Of a DNA stretch of 63,413 nucleotides, positions 8,257-16,109 are shown piece after piece. The DNA comes from Rhodocyclaceae bacterium (GTDB taxonomy: Bacteria; Pseudomonadota; Gammaproteobacteria; Burkholderiales; Rhodocyclaceae), in the NCBI GenBank assembly GCA_018262775.1, contig JADFDU010000012.1, positions 1-63,413 on the forward strand, given 5' to 3'. A program made the translations under genes and the position numbers. Positions within the stretch are counted from its first letter, which is position 1; the number at the start of each line of letters is the position of its first letter. The notes below the pieces were generated by a model that worked only from the letters and a program-made list of their open reading frames with translations, ran no database searches and was not told the origin of the DNA.

Positions 8257-8717
8257 GTGCCTCCCGCAAACCCGTTTTGCCGCCAGGCCTCGAACACCAT
8301 GACCGCCACTGCATTGGAAAGATTCAGGCTGCGGTTGCCTGCCGCCATCGGCAGGCGGATGCGTTGTGCCGGCGGCACGCTTTCCAGCATGTCCTGCGGC
8401 AGACCGCGTGTTTCCGGGCCGAAGACGAAGGCATCGCCGGCGCGATAGCGGGGTGTGTCGTGGCGGACGCCGCCGCGTGTGCTGACGAGAAACAGCCGGC
8501 TTTCACCGAGGGACGCCAGACACGCAGGCCAGTCCTCGTGCACTCGGACCTCGGCCAGATCGTGGTAATCCAGGCCGGCGCGCGCCAGTTGCCGGTCTTC
8601 CAGATTGAAGCCAAGCGGCTTCACCAGATGCAGTTTCGCACCGGTATTGGCCGCCAGTCGGATCACATTTCCGGCGTTGGGCGGGATTTGCGGCTGGTAA
8701 AGAACCACATGAAACAC
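8253..8717 (-). CDS. trmL: tRNA (cytidine(34)-2'-O)-methyltransferase
   Basis: SPOUT-class enzyme that methylates the wobble ribose of certain Leu tRNAs. The 154-residue size and the knotted C-terminal half with FGPETRGLP and GNRSLNLSNAVAVM are diagnostic. The start is GTG at 8717 (MFHVVLYQP), preceded by GAAGG; an ATG a few codons in would lose conserved residues. It is convergent with gpsA and divergent from mshE. Confidence 0.93.
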   Translation of the reverse strand: MFHVVLYQPQIPPNAGNVIRLAANTGAKLHLVKPLGFNLEDRQLARAGLDYHDLAEVRVHEDWPACLASLGESRLFLVSTRGGVRHDTPRYRAGDAFVFGPETRGLPQDMLESVPPAQRIRLPMAAGNRSLNLSNAVAVMVFEAWRQNGFAGGT

Positions 8718-8809
8718 TTGAACACCTTCAAGAATAAGGGTAATTTCTCAAATAATCAGTAATGTTACGTGTTTTTCCGGATAAACAAGCTTAACTTTTC
8801 AGGAGCCCT

Positions 8810-10513
8810 ATGGCCCGTCCCGAGAAATTCCGCCTGGGCGAAATTCTCGTTCAACAGAGCCTGCTGAGTCAGGAGCAGTTGCTGCAGGCGCTGGATGAAC
8901 AAAAGAAAACCGGCCGCAAACTGGGGCGGGTGTTCGTCGACATGGGCTTCGTCACCGAGGAGCAGATCTCCGAGGCCATCGCGCGGCAGATCAACGCCCC
9001 CTACATCAATCTCAAGTACTTCAACATCAAACCGGCCACCGTGCGCCTGCTGCCGGAAGCCCAGGCGCGCCGCTTCCGCGCGCTGGTGCTGGAAGAGCGC
9101 GACCACACCATCCGCGTCGGCTTCGCCGATCCGACCGACCTCTTCGCCTACGACGAGGTAGCGCGCATCCTCAAGCACGAGATCGAACTGGCCGTGGTCA
9201 CGGAAAGCCAGCTGCTGGAAACCGTCGACCGCGTCTACCAGCGTACCGAGGAAATCACCGGCCTGGCGAAAGAACTGACCGCCGAGATGGGCGAGGGCAT
9301 CGTCGATCTCGGCGCGCTGGCGCTCACACCGGGGCTGGAAGAAGCGCCGGTCGTCAAGCTGCTGCAGTCCGTCTTCGAGGCGGCCACCCAGGTGCGCGCC
9401 TCCGACATCCACATCGAGCCGCAGGAGCGCTCGCTGGTGATTCGCTTCCGCATCGACGGCGTGATGCACGTGCAGACCGAGGCCGACATGAAGATCGCCT
9501 CGGCCCTGGTGCTGCGCCTGAAGCTGATGTCCGGCCTGGACATTTCGGAAAAGCGCCTGCCGCAAGACGGCCGCTTCAACGTCAAGGTCAAAGCGAACGC
9601 CATCGACGTGCGTATCTCGACCATGCCGACGCAGCATGGCGAATCGGTGGTGATGCGCCTGCTCAACCAGGGTTCCGGCATGCTGCGGCTGGAGCATCTG
9701 GGCATGCCGCCGGAGATCCTCGAACGCCTGCGCGCGACCATCCACCGCTCCAGCGGCATGGTGCTGGTGACCGGCCCGACCGGCAGCGGCAAGACCACCA
9801 CGCTGTATGCGGCCCTGGCCGAGATCAACACCACCGAGAAGAAGATCATCACCGTCGAGGATCCCGTCGAATACCGCCTGCCCGGCATCAACCAGGTGCA
9901 GGTCAACGAGAAGATCGAGCTGAGCTTCGAGCGCGTGCTGCGTTCCGCCCTGCGCCAGGACCCGGACGTGATCCTGGTCGGCGAGATGCGTGACCAGATC
10001 ACCGCCGAGATCGGCCTGCGCGCGGCCATCACCGGCCACATGGTGTTGTCCACCCTGCACACCAACGATGCCGCCAGCACGCCGATTCGCCTGCTTGACA
10101 TGGGCGTGCCGCGCTACATGATGGCGATGTCGCTGCAGATGGTCATCGCCCAGCGCCTGGTGCGCGTGATCTGCGAGCACTGCGCGCGGCCGCGTCACCT
10201 CAACCCGCAGGAGCATGAGTGGCTGCGGGTCGAGATCGGCGACGAGGTGGATCGCCACGAATACCGCGAAGGTGCCGGCTGCTCGCACTGCAACGGCACC
10301 GGCTATCTCGGCCGCAGCGGCATCTACGAGATGCTGGAGATGACCGCCCCCGTCGTCGAGGCCGCCAACCAGGAGGATCCGGCCGAATTCATCCGTGCCG
10401 CGCGCGAGCAGATGGCCCACCATACCTTGCGCCGCGACGCCATCCGCGCCGTCATCGAGGGCCGTACCACGGTGTCCGAGGCCATGCGCACCACCAGCCA
10501 GTACGAGGAGTAG
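8810..10513 (+). CDS. mshE: MSHA pilus extension ATPase with c-di-GMP-type N-terminus
   Basis: Hexameric ATPase of the PilB/GspE family that powers pilus extension from the cytoplasm. The N-terminus carries two copies of the 24-residue MshEN signature: RLGEILVQQSLLSQEQ.. ending LDEQ (residues 8-31), and KLGRVFVDMGF.. ending IARQ. This motif binds cyclic di-GMP in Vibrio MshE. The first copy has Ser where Gly is usual. Walker A GPTGSGKTTT lies near residue 322, and the zinc pairs CEHC and CSHC lie near 456 and 488. It is the first gene of the MSHA locus and is followed closely by mshG; AGGAGCCCT precedes the ATG. Confidence 0.93.
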   Translation: MARPEKFRLGEILVQQSLLSQEQLLQALDEQKKTGRKLGRVFVDMGFVTEEQISEAIARQINAPYINLKYFNIKPATVRLLPEAQARRFRALVLEERDHTIRVGFADPTDLFAYDEVARILKHEIELAVVTESQLLETVDRVYQRTEEITGLAKELTAEMGEGIVDLGALALTPGLEEAPVVKLLQSVFEAATQVRASDIHIEPQERSLVIRFRIDGVMHVQTEADMKIASALVLRLKLMSGLDISEKRLPQDGRFNVKVKANAIDVRISTMPTQHGESVVMRLLNQGSGMLRLEHLGMPPEILERLRATIHRSSGMVLVTGPTGSGKTTTLYAALAEINTTEKKIITVEDPVEYRLPGINQVQVNEKIELSFERVLRSALRQDPDVILVGEMRDQITAEIGLRAAITGHMVLSTLHTNDAASTPIRLLDMGVPRYMMAMSLQMVIAQRLVRVICEHCARPRHLNPQEHEWLRVEIGDEVDRHEYREGAGCSHCNGTGYLGRSGIYEMLEMTAPVVEAANQEDPAEFIRAAREQMAHHTLRRDAIRAVIEGRTTVSEAMRTTSQYEE

Positions 10514-10520
10514 TCACACC

Positions 10521-11747
10521 GTGCCGTTTTTTGCTTACGTCGGTCGCAACGCCCAGGGCAACCGCATCGAGGGCGTCATGGAAAGCCCGAACGGCAGCAT
10601 CCTCGCCGAGCACCTGAGCGAGAGCGGCATCACGCCCATCCAGATTTCCGAATCGACGGCGCCGGCCGAATCCGCCGGCAGGCAGCTCTCGCGGCTGTTT
10701 GACCGGCAGAAGGCCGGCTTCCTCGACGTGCTGCTCTTCAGCCGGCAGATGTACACCCTCATGAAGGCCGGCGTGCCGATCATGCGGGCGCTCGCCGGCC
10801 TGCAGGAATCGGCCATGAACCGCGCCTTCGCCGCGGTCATCCAGGATCTGCGCGAAGCGCTCGACTCCGGCCGCGAACTGTCGCAGGCACTGGCGCGCAA
10901 CCCTGCGGTGTTCGGCCCCTTCTACGTCGCCATGGTGCGCGTCGGCGAGACCACCGGCCGCCTGGAAGAAGTGTTCCTGCAGCTTTTCCATCACCTGGAA
11001 TTCCAGAAATACATGAAGGACCAGGTCAAGTCGGCGCTGCGCTATCCCAGTTTCGTCGTGCTGGCCATGGCCATCGCCCTGGTCATCATCAACATCTTCG
11101 TCATTCCGGCCTTCGCCAAGGTGTTCAAGGGCTTCAATGCCGAACTGCCGCTGATGACACGCATCCTCATCGGTTTTTCCGATTTCACTCTGGCCTGGTG
11201 GCCGGCCATGCTGACGATGCTGATCGTCGCCGTCTTTGTCTTCCGTGCCTTCGTCAGGACGATCGACGGCCAACTCGCCTGGGACCGCTTCAAGCTGCGC
11301 ATCCCCATCGCCGGCAAGATTATCCGCAAGGCCACCCTGGCGCGCTTTGCCCGCAGCTTCGCCATGGCGGCGCGCAGCGGCGTCCCCGTAGTGCAGGGAC
11401 TGACTTTGACCGGGCAGGTGGTGGAAAACGCCTACATCGCCAAGAAGCTCGAAGACATGCGCATGGGCGTGGAGCGCGGCGAGAGCGTGCTGCGCACCGC
11501 CGTCGCCTCCGGCGTGTTCACGCCGGTGGTGCTGCAGATGGTCATGGTCGGCGAGGAATCGGGTTCGCTCGACGAGATGATGCTGGAGATTGCCGACATG
11601 TATCAGCGCGAGGTCGAATACGAGCTCAAAAACCTGTCGGCGCAGATTGAACCGATTCTCATCGTCGCCCTTGGTGTGATGGTGTTGATCCTGGCGCTCG
11701 GCGTGTTCCTGCCGATGTGGGACCTGGGCAAGGCGGCGATCAAGTAA
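10521..11747 (+). CDS. mshG: MSHA pilus inner-membrane platform protein
   Basis: PilC/GspF-family platform protein that couples the ATPase to pilin insertion. The GTG start at 10521 gives a 408-residue product beginning MPFFAYVGRNAQGN. Two T2SSF domains (about 65-190 and 270-395) flank membrane segments such as FVVLAMAIALVIINIFVI and ILIVALGVMVLILALGVF. It begins 8 bases after mshE and its TAA overlaps the ATG of the next pilin-like gene, so they form one operon. Confidence 0.94.
   Translation: MPFFAYVGRNAQGNRIEGVMESPNGSILAEHLSESGITPIQISESTAPAESAGRQLSRLFDRQKAGFLDVLLFSRQMYTLMKAGVPIMRALAGLQESAMNRAFAAVIQDLREALDSGRELSQALARNPAVFGPFYVAMVRVGETTGRLEEVFLQLFHHLEFQKYMKDQVKSALRYPSFVVLAMAIALVIINIFVIPAFAKVFKGFNAELPLMTRILIGFSDFTLAWWPAMLTMLIVAVFVFRAFVRTIDGQLAWDRFKLRIPIAGKIIRKATLARFARSFAMAARSGVPVVQGLTLTGQVVENAYIAKKLEDMRMGVERGESVLRTAVASGVFTPVVLQMVMVGEESGSLDEMMLEIADMYQREVEYELKNLSAQIEPILIVALGVMVLILALGVFLPMWDLGKAAIK
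11385..11407 (+). repeat. Oriented 23-bp motif, copy B
   Basis: Ends GTGCAGGGACTGACTTT and matches copy C at 20 of 23 positions. It lies inside mshG, read there as VVQGLTL. Confidence 0.7.
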
Positions 11748-12295
11748 TGCCCAGCATCCCCGTGGGCGCCGGGCGGCATGACAGGCGGCATCACAGGCAG
11801 CATCATATGGGCGGCTTTGGCCTTGTCGAACTCGCCGTTGCCCTCGCCGTGCTGGCTGCACTGCTGTATTTCCTCCTCGACCGGGTGCTCTACATGCAGG
11901 AGATGGCGGAGAAAACAGAGGTCGAGGAAACAATCCGCTCGATCAATTTCGGCCTGCGTCTGGAGGCGGCCAGCCGCCTTGCCCGCGGGCCTGACCCGAA
12001 GCGCTTGCATTTGGAAACTGACAATCCGATCAAATGGTTAAAGACGCCGCCGAGAAACTATCTGGGGGAGTATGCCAAGGCTCCCGCAGGCGCCAAAGCG
12101 GGTTTCTGGTATTTCAATCCGGGCAGCCGACAACTGATATACCGGCCCAATCGCGCAGAGCACCTGACGGTCGACGGAAAAAAAGACAAGGAACTCAGGT
12201 TCGCTGTCCAGTCCAGCGAAGGGGCGTCGCAGCCGCGTCTGCAGCCGCATCCGTCGTATATCTGGTTCGAAAACCCTGCCGGGGGAAACCGGTAA
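11747..12295 (+). CDS. mshF: Pilin-like protein in the mshF position, His-rich leader
   Basis: A minor pilin-like protein: a prepilin cleavage context GG/FGLVELAVALAVLAAL with Glu at position 5 precedes a soluble domain of about 140 residues. Translation from the ATG overlapping the mshG stop gives a 23-residue leader rich in Arg and His (GRHDRRHHRQHH); an internal ATG at 11807 would leave only MGG as leader. Position between mshG and the major pilin matches mshF of Vibrio. Assignment is by position; MshF sequences diverge strongly. Confidence 0.7.
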   Translation: MPSIPVGAGRHDRRHHRQHHMGGFGLVELAVALAVLAALLYFLLDRVLYMQEMAEKTEVEETIRSINFGLRLEAASRLARGPDPKRLHLETDNPIKWLKTPPRNYLGEYAKAPAGAKAGFWYFNPGSRQLIYRPNRAEHLTVDGKKDKELRFAVQSSEGASQPRLQPHPSYIWFENPAGGNR

Positions 12296-12364
12296 TAGTT
12301 GGCATAAAGAATCGAAGCAATGGGTTATGATCGAATCACATCGAAATTTCCAAAGGAGTAATTT

Positions 12365-12910
12365 ATGAAAAAGCAAAGCGGTTTCACGCTCATCGAACTG
12401 GTCGTCGTCATCGTCATTCTCGGCATTCTCGCCGCGACGGCATTCCCGCGCTTCATCAATTTACAAAGAGATGCACGTGTCGCCAAGTTGCGCGCGCTCG
12501 AAGGTGCAATGCAAAGTGCCGTGGCTATGGTGCATGGCACCGCGCTGGCACGAGCGGGGCAAGGAGCAGTCAATAATTGCACGCTCCCGGCCAACGGCAA
12601 CGGCGGGACAGGCGTGGCTATGGAGGGGAGCACGGCGGCGCAGGCTAAATGTATTACTGTGACGTACTTCTATCCGGCTGATGCATTGGCTGGTATTGCG
12701 AAAGCAGCGCTTACCGTGCCTACCGCAGCGGTCACCGGCACACCCACTGTGGTGGAACTAAATCTCCAAGGGTATTCATATAGCGCAGCCAACGGCATGA
12801 TGGTGCAGAGCGGAACAGGCGGGTATGTTGCGACCTGTGCGGTGCCTTACACGGCTTCAGGTCTCGGCGGTGTGCCGACCATTGGTCCGGTCGATTTCAG
12901 CGGCTGCTGA
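12365..12910 (+). CDS. mshA: MSHA-type major pilin
   Basis: Type IV prepilin of 181 residues with a short leader MKKQSG, then [20 protein letters not shown] with Glu5. Four Cys residues (NNC, AKC, ATC and the C-terminal SGC) can form pilin disulfides. A strong ribosome site AAAGGAG lies seven bases before the ATG. The 69-base gap upstream, the largest in this part of the locus, contains TTGGCA (12299) and TATGAT (12326) but with a 21-base spacer, so a separate pilin promoter is only possible. This is the only MshA/MshB-class pilin in the locus. Confidence 0.88.
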   Translation: MKKQSGFTLIELVVVIVILGILAATAFPRFINLQRDARVAKLRALEGAMQSAVAMVHGTALARAGQGAVNNCTLPANGNGGTGVAMEGSTAAQAKCITVTYFYPADALAGIAKAALTVPTAAVTGTPTVVELNLQGYSYSAANGMMVQSGTGGYVATCAVPYTASGLGGVPTIGPVDFSGC

Positions 12911-12922
12911 TAGACAGTCATC

Positions 12923-13393
12923 ATGACGGCGGGGCGGTCATGGACCCGCAAGGCGGGCTTCACCACGGTGGAACTCGTCGTCACTTTGGTGATCATCGGC
13001 CTGCTAGCCAGTATCGCTCTGCCGCGCTTCCAGGACAACACGGCCTTTACCCAGCGCGGCTTTTCCGATGAGGTGAGGACGGCCCTGCGTTACGCGCAGA
13101 AGGTCGCCATCACCAAGCGACGGGAGGTTTGCGTCGATTTCCCGGCTGGCCAGGTGGTGCTGACCTTTAACCCCAGCACCATCCCCGGCGCCGCCTGTAG
13201 CAGCGCCGTCAATCTTCCCGGACAGTCGGCACCCTACAGTATCAATGCCCCGACCGGCATTGCGCTTATCGCAAGCGCAAATTTCCGCTTCAACGGCCTC
13301 GGCCAGCCATCTGTCGCACCGGTGACGGTGGCGCTCACCGGCCGCGCCCTGCCGATCACGGTCAGCGCAGAGACCGGCTATGTCTTCAACTGA
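12923..13393 (+). CDS. mshC: MSHA minor pilin, GspH-like
   Basis: Prepilin with leader MTAGRSWTRKAG and hydrophobic start FTTVELVVTLVIIGLLASIALP. The remaining part has the GspH/FimT look: an ALRYAQKVAITKRREV helix and a beta-rich C-terminus ending TGYVFN. Minor pilins of this class help to initiate the fibre. The gene overlaps the start of mshD by 14 bases, indicating coupled translation. Confidence 0.85.
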   Translation: MTAGRSWTRKAGFTTVELVVTLVIIGLLASIALPRFQDNTAFTQRGFSDEVRTALRYAQKVAITKRREVCVDFPAGQVVLTFNPSTIPGAACSSAVNLPGQSAPYSINAPTGIALIASANFRFNGLGQPSVAPVTVALTGRALPITVSAETGYVFN

Positions 13394-13952
13394 AAAACGC
13401 AGTATCGGCAGGCGCTCGCGCTGTCGGGGGTTTTCCCTCATCGAGGTGATCATGTTCATCGTGATCATCAGTGTTGCGGTGGGCGGCATCATGCTCATGT
13501 TCGCCAACACCACCCGCGCCAGCGCCGACCCCCTCATCCGCAAGCAGGCCCTGACGATCGCCGAGTCGCTGCTGGAGGAGGTGCGCATGATGCCCTTCAC
13601 CTTCTGCGATCCGGACGATCCGGCGGTATCCACGGCGGGCGCTCCCGCCGCCTGCGGCACGCCTGAAGTGGTGGGGCCCGAGGCCGGCGAAACGCGCTAT
13701 TCCGCCTTGACGCCATTCGACAATGTTAATGACTACAACGGCTTCGCCATGGCGGCGGGCATTCTTGATATCACAGGCCCCCCTGCGATTCCTGGCCTGG
13801 GCGCCTACAGTGCAACAATTGCCGTCGGCGGCATCGCCTTCGGCGGCATCGCCGCCACCGATGCGCAACTGATCACCGTGACTGTCACCGGCCCGGGCGC
13901 CATTACGGTCACGCTCAACGGCATCCGCACCCGCTATGCGCCGAACCTCTGA
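13380..13952 (+). CDS. mshD: MSHA minor pilin, PilV-like
   Basis: Prepilin with a basic leader ending RCRG and hydrophobic start FSLIEVIMFIVIISVAVGG. The segment RKQALTIAESLLEEVRMMPF after the helix is typical of MshD/PilV proteins. The 190-residue size is normal. It overlaps both mshC and mshO, so the minor pilin genes form a tight operon. Confidence 0.85.
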   Translation: MSSTEKRSIGRRSRCRGFSLIEVIMFIVIISVAVGGIMLMFANTTRASADPLIRKQALTIAESLLEEVRMMPFTFCDPDDPAVSTAGAPAACGTPEVVGPEAGETRYSALTPFDNVNDYNGFAMAAGILDITGPPAIPGLGAYSATIAVGGIAFGGIAATDAQLITVTVTGPGAITVTLNGIRTRYAPNL

Positions 13953-14862
13953 TCCGCAGCGACTGCGCGGCTTCACCCTGATCGAGTTGATCACGGCGAT
14001 GGTGATTACCGGCATCCTGGCTGCCGCGGCGGCGGTGTTCCTGCGTGTGCCGATCACCGGTTATTTCGATGTTGCCCGACGTGCAGCATTGACCGATATC
14101 GCCGACCTGGCGGTGCGGCGTATCAGCCGCGACCTGCAGACCGCCCTGCCCAACAGCGTGCGCGTGACCGGCGCCTGCGATGGCGTGGGGCTGTGCTATC
14201 TGGAGTATCTAGGAGTGCGCACTGGTGGGCGCTATCGGGAGGAGCCTGCAGGAGGCGTTGGTGTGCTGCAGTGCCCCGCTGGCCTTGTGGCGGGTTACAA
14301 CGATGCGCTCACGATCGGTTCGGACGATACCTGCTTCCGCAGCCTGGGCACGATACCCAACCGGGCAAACATCGCCACCGGCGCGGTGGCCGGCGATTTC
14401 CTCGTGGTCTATAATCTTGGCCTCGGCTTCGCCGACGCTGATGCCTACTTCAGTGGCCCGGTGACGGGAGGCAACAAGAGCCGAATCCTGGCAACAGCGG
14501 CAGGACCCGGCAGCGAAGACCGCCTGGAATTTCAGAGCCTGAAATTTCTGCTTGCCTCGCCAGACCGGCGCTTCCAGGTCGTGTCCGGGCCGGTGACTTA
14601 CATTTGCAATCCCGCGGCACAGACGCTGACCCGGCAATGGGGCTATGCCATCACGGCGGCACAGGCGACGCCACCGGCGGGGGGCGCTGCATCCCTGCTC
14701 GCCAACGGCGTCACCGGCTGCAGTTTCACCTACAATCCGAGTGCCGTAGCGCAGCGCAACGGCGCGATTTCGATCCGTCTGGAACTGACCCAGACCGATC
14801 CGGTGGGGACGGCGGAGCGGGTGACGCTGTTCTCGCAGGTTCATGTGAGCAACGTGCCATGA
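13936..14862 (+). CDS. mshO: MSHA minor pilin, PilW/GspJ-like
   Basis: Large minor pilin of 308 residues with leader MRRTSDPQRLRG followed by FTLIELITAMVITGILAAAA. The helix ADLAVRRISRDLQTALPNSVR and several Cys residues in the globular domain are typical of MshO. It overlaps mshD by 17 bases and mshP by four (ATGA). Confidence 0.86.
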   Translation: MRRTSDPQRLRGFTLIELITAMVITGILAAAAAVFLRVPITGYFDVARRAALTDIADLAVRRISRDLQTALPNSVRVTGACDGVGLCYLEYLGVRTGGRYREEPAGGVGVLQCPAGLVAGYNDALTIGSDDTCFRSLGTIPNRANIATGAVAGDFLVVYNLGLGFADADAYFSGPVTGGNKSRILATAAGPGSEDRLEFQSLKFLLASPDRRFQVVSGPVTYICNPAAQTLTRQWGYAITAAQATPPAGGAASLLANGVTGCSFTYNPSAVAQRNGAISIRLELTQTDPVGTAERVTLFSQVHVSNVP

Positions 14863-15284
14863 CCGCCAAACAGCGCGGCTTCTCCATCATCACGGCGATC
14901 TTCCTGATCGTGGTGCTGGCTGCGCTCGGCGCCTTCGCCGTGAGCATGTTCCGCGTGCAGCAGAGCAGCGCCGCCTTCGACGAACTCGGCACCCGCGGCT
15001 ACCAGGCAGCGCAGGCGGGCATCGAGTGGGGCGCGTGGCAGGTGCTGCGGCCTGTCGTCGCCTCCTGTACAGCCGCAACGAATCTGGCCCTGCCCGGCTC
15101 ACTGGTGTTATTCACCGTCACGGTGAATTGCATATCGACGACGCATACCGAAGCCAGCAACGTAGTTAACATCTATCAGCTGACGGCAACAGCCTGCAAT
15201 CAGCCGGCGGGCGGTGCCTGCCCGAATCCCGCGCCGGGGCCGGATTACGTCGAGCGGCAGGTGCAGGGGGCGGTGGAAAGATGA
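14859..15284 (+). CDS. mshP: MSHA biogenesis protein MshP, PilX-like
   Basis: A small pilin-like protein of 141 residues. The start MTAKQRG/FSIITAIFLIVVLAALG lacks the usual Glu at position 5 (Thr instead), a feature of MshP and PilX. The ATG lies in ATGA with the mshO stop. It is the last gene before the nucleotidyltransferase cassette that separates it from mshQ. Confidence 0.85.
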   Translation: MTAKQRGFSIITAIFLIVVLAALGAFAVSMFRVQQSSAAFDELGTRGYQAAQAGIEWGAWQVLRPVVASCTAATNLALPGSLVLFTVTVNCISTTHTEASNVVNIYQLTATACNQPAGGACPNPAPGPDYVERQVQGAVER

Positions 15285-15335
15285 GGCAGGGAGATCCGTC
15301 GGGTAGCGGATTGGGCAACAGGGCGCAGTGTGATC

Positions 15336-15358
15336 GCCGTCCTGCAGGGACTGACTTT
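15336..15358 (+). repeat. Oriented 23-bp motif, copy C (left end of cassette)
   Basis: Starts GCCGTCCTGCAGGG and ends GACTGACTTT. It matches copy D (16074-16096) at 22 of 23 bases. It lies between mshP and the nucleotidyltransferase gene, so the two copies bracket the cassette as direct repeats 738 bp apart. Confidence 0.85.
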
Positions 15359-15411
15359 TACAGCGAAATGCGAGCCCGCGAATTTCTCCATTTCACGGCG
15401 AAACAAGAGCC

Positions 15412-15912
15412 ATGAAAACTATCGAGTTGCTCCAGTCGCTCGCAGATGAAAACGTCCAGTACGTGCTGGTAGGCGGATTGGCGGTGCAGTTGCATGGCTT
15501 CATGCGCGCCACATTCGATATCGATCTGGTTCTGGCGATGAACGACGGGAACCTGGCCCGCTTCATCGAGGTGGCCAAACGCTTTGGCCTGAAACCGGGC
15601 ATCCCGGTGCCGATCGACTCGCTTAGAAATGCCGACCAGATCGATCAATGGCACCGGGAAAAAGGCATGCTGGCTTTTTCGTTGCGGGAACCGCAGCTTG
15701 CCGGCAGTGTCGTCGATGTCCTGGTGCGGCCCGAGATATCGTTTGAAGTCTTGATGGCCAATGCGGTGAAGGGCATGCTGTACGGTCGGGAAGTGCGGAT
15801 CGCCTCGATCGATGATCTGCTGACCATGAAGCATGCGGCGAATCGGCCCAAGGATCTGCTCGACATCGCGGCACTGGAAAAAATCAAGCGGGGGGAGGAT
15901 CCGAATGTTTGA
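15412..15912 (+). CDS. Nucleotidyltransferase-fold protein (MNT/AbiEii-like)
   Basis: A 166-residue protein with the pol-beta nucleotidyltransferase signature: VLVGGLAVQLHG near 20-31, then RATFDIDLVLA with the DxD metal-binding pair. The C-terminal motif IASIDDLLTMKHAANRPKD is typical of stand-alone transferases used in toxin-antitoxin or defence pairs. It has no membrane segment. It overlaps a 66-residue partner gene by 8 bases and sits between mshP and mshQ, where no MSHA locus I know carries such a gene. The substrate and any toxin role are unknown. Confidence 0.8.
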   Translation: MKTIELLQSLADENVQYVLVGGLAVQLHGFMRATFDIDLVLAMNDGNLARFIEVAKRFGLKPGIPVPIDSLRNADQIDQWHREKGMLAFSLREPQLAGSVVDVLVRPEISFEVLMANAVKGMLYGREVRIASIDDLLTMKHAANRPKDLLDIAALEKIKRGEDPNV

Positions 15913-16105
15913 GAAAAATAATCATCCCGACGCGGACATTCCGGAAGAAGTCATGCTGGGCCGCCTGGCGCAATCCGAACAGATGAAGGAGTTCTTCATC
16001 CAGATGTGGCTGCAAAATCCGGCCCTGGCGGAGCATGCCGGGCGTGCAGTACAAGAAATCCTTGAACCGGCGCGCCGTCCTGCGGGGACTGACTTTGGCG
16101 AATAA
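15905..16105 (+). CDS. Small acidic partner protein of the nucleotidyltransferase
   Basis: A 66-residue acidic, probably helical protein (EEVMLGRLAQSEQMKEFFIQ). Its ATG overlaps the nucleotidyltransferase stop, so the two are coupled. The last residues (ARRPAGTDFGE) are encoded by motif copy D, suggesting that the original C-terminus was altered at the repeat. I do not recognise the family; a regulator or antitoxin of the enzyme is a guess from gene pairing. Confidence 0.6.
   Translation: MFEKNNHPDADIPEEVMLGRLAQSEQMKEFFIQMWLQNPALAEHAGRAVQEILEPARRPAGTDFGE
16074..16096 (+). repeat. Oriented 23-bp motif, copy D (right end of cassette)
   Basis: Starts GCCGTCCTGCGGGG and ends GACTGACTTT, one base different from copy C. 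It overlaps the 3' end of the small partner gene and lies 14 bases before the mshQ ATG. Confidence 0.85.
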
Positions 16106-16109
16106 TTCC

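Noticed and set aside
12299..12331. Promoter TTGGCA/TATGAT before the major pilin
   Set aside because: The 21-base spacer is too long for a normal sigma-70 promoter and no sigma-54 GG-N10-GC pattern fits; left as a note only.
15336..16096. Direct repeats around the nucleotidyltransferase as target-site duplication of a transposon
   Set aside because: The same 23-bp sequence occurs in seven other places without a cassette, so the repeats are members of a family and not a simple target duplication.
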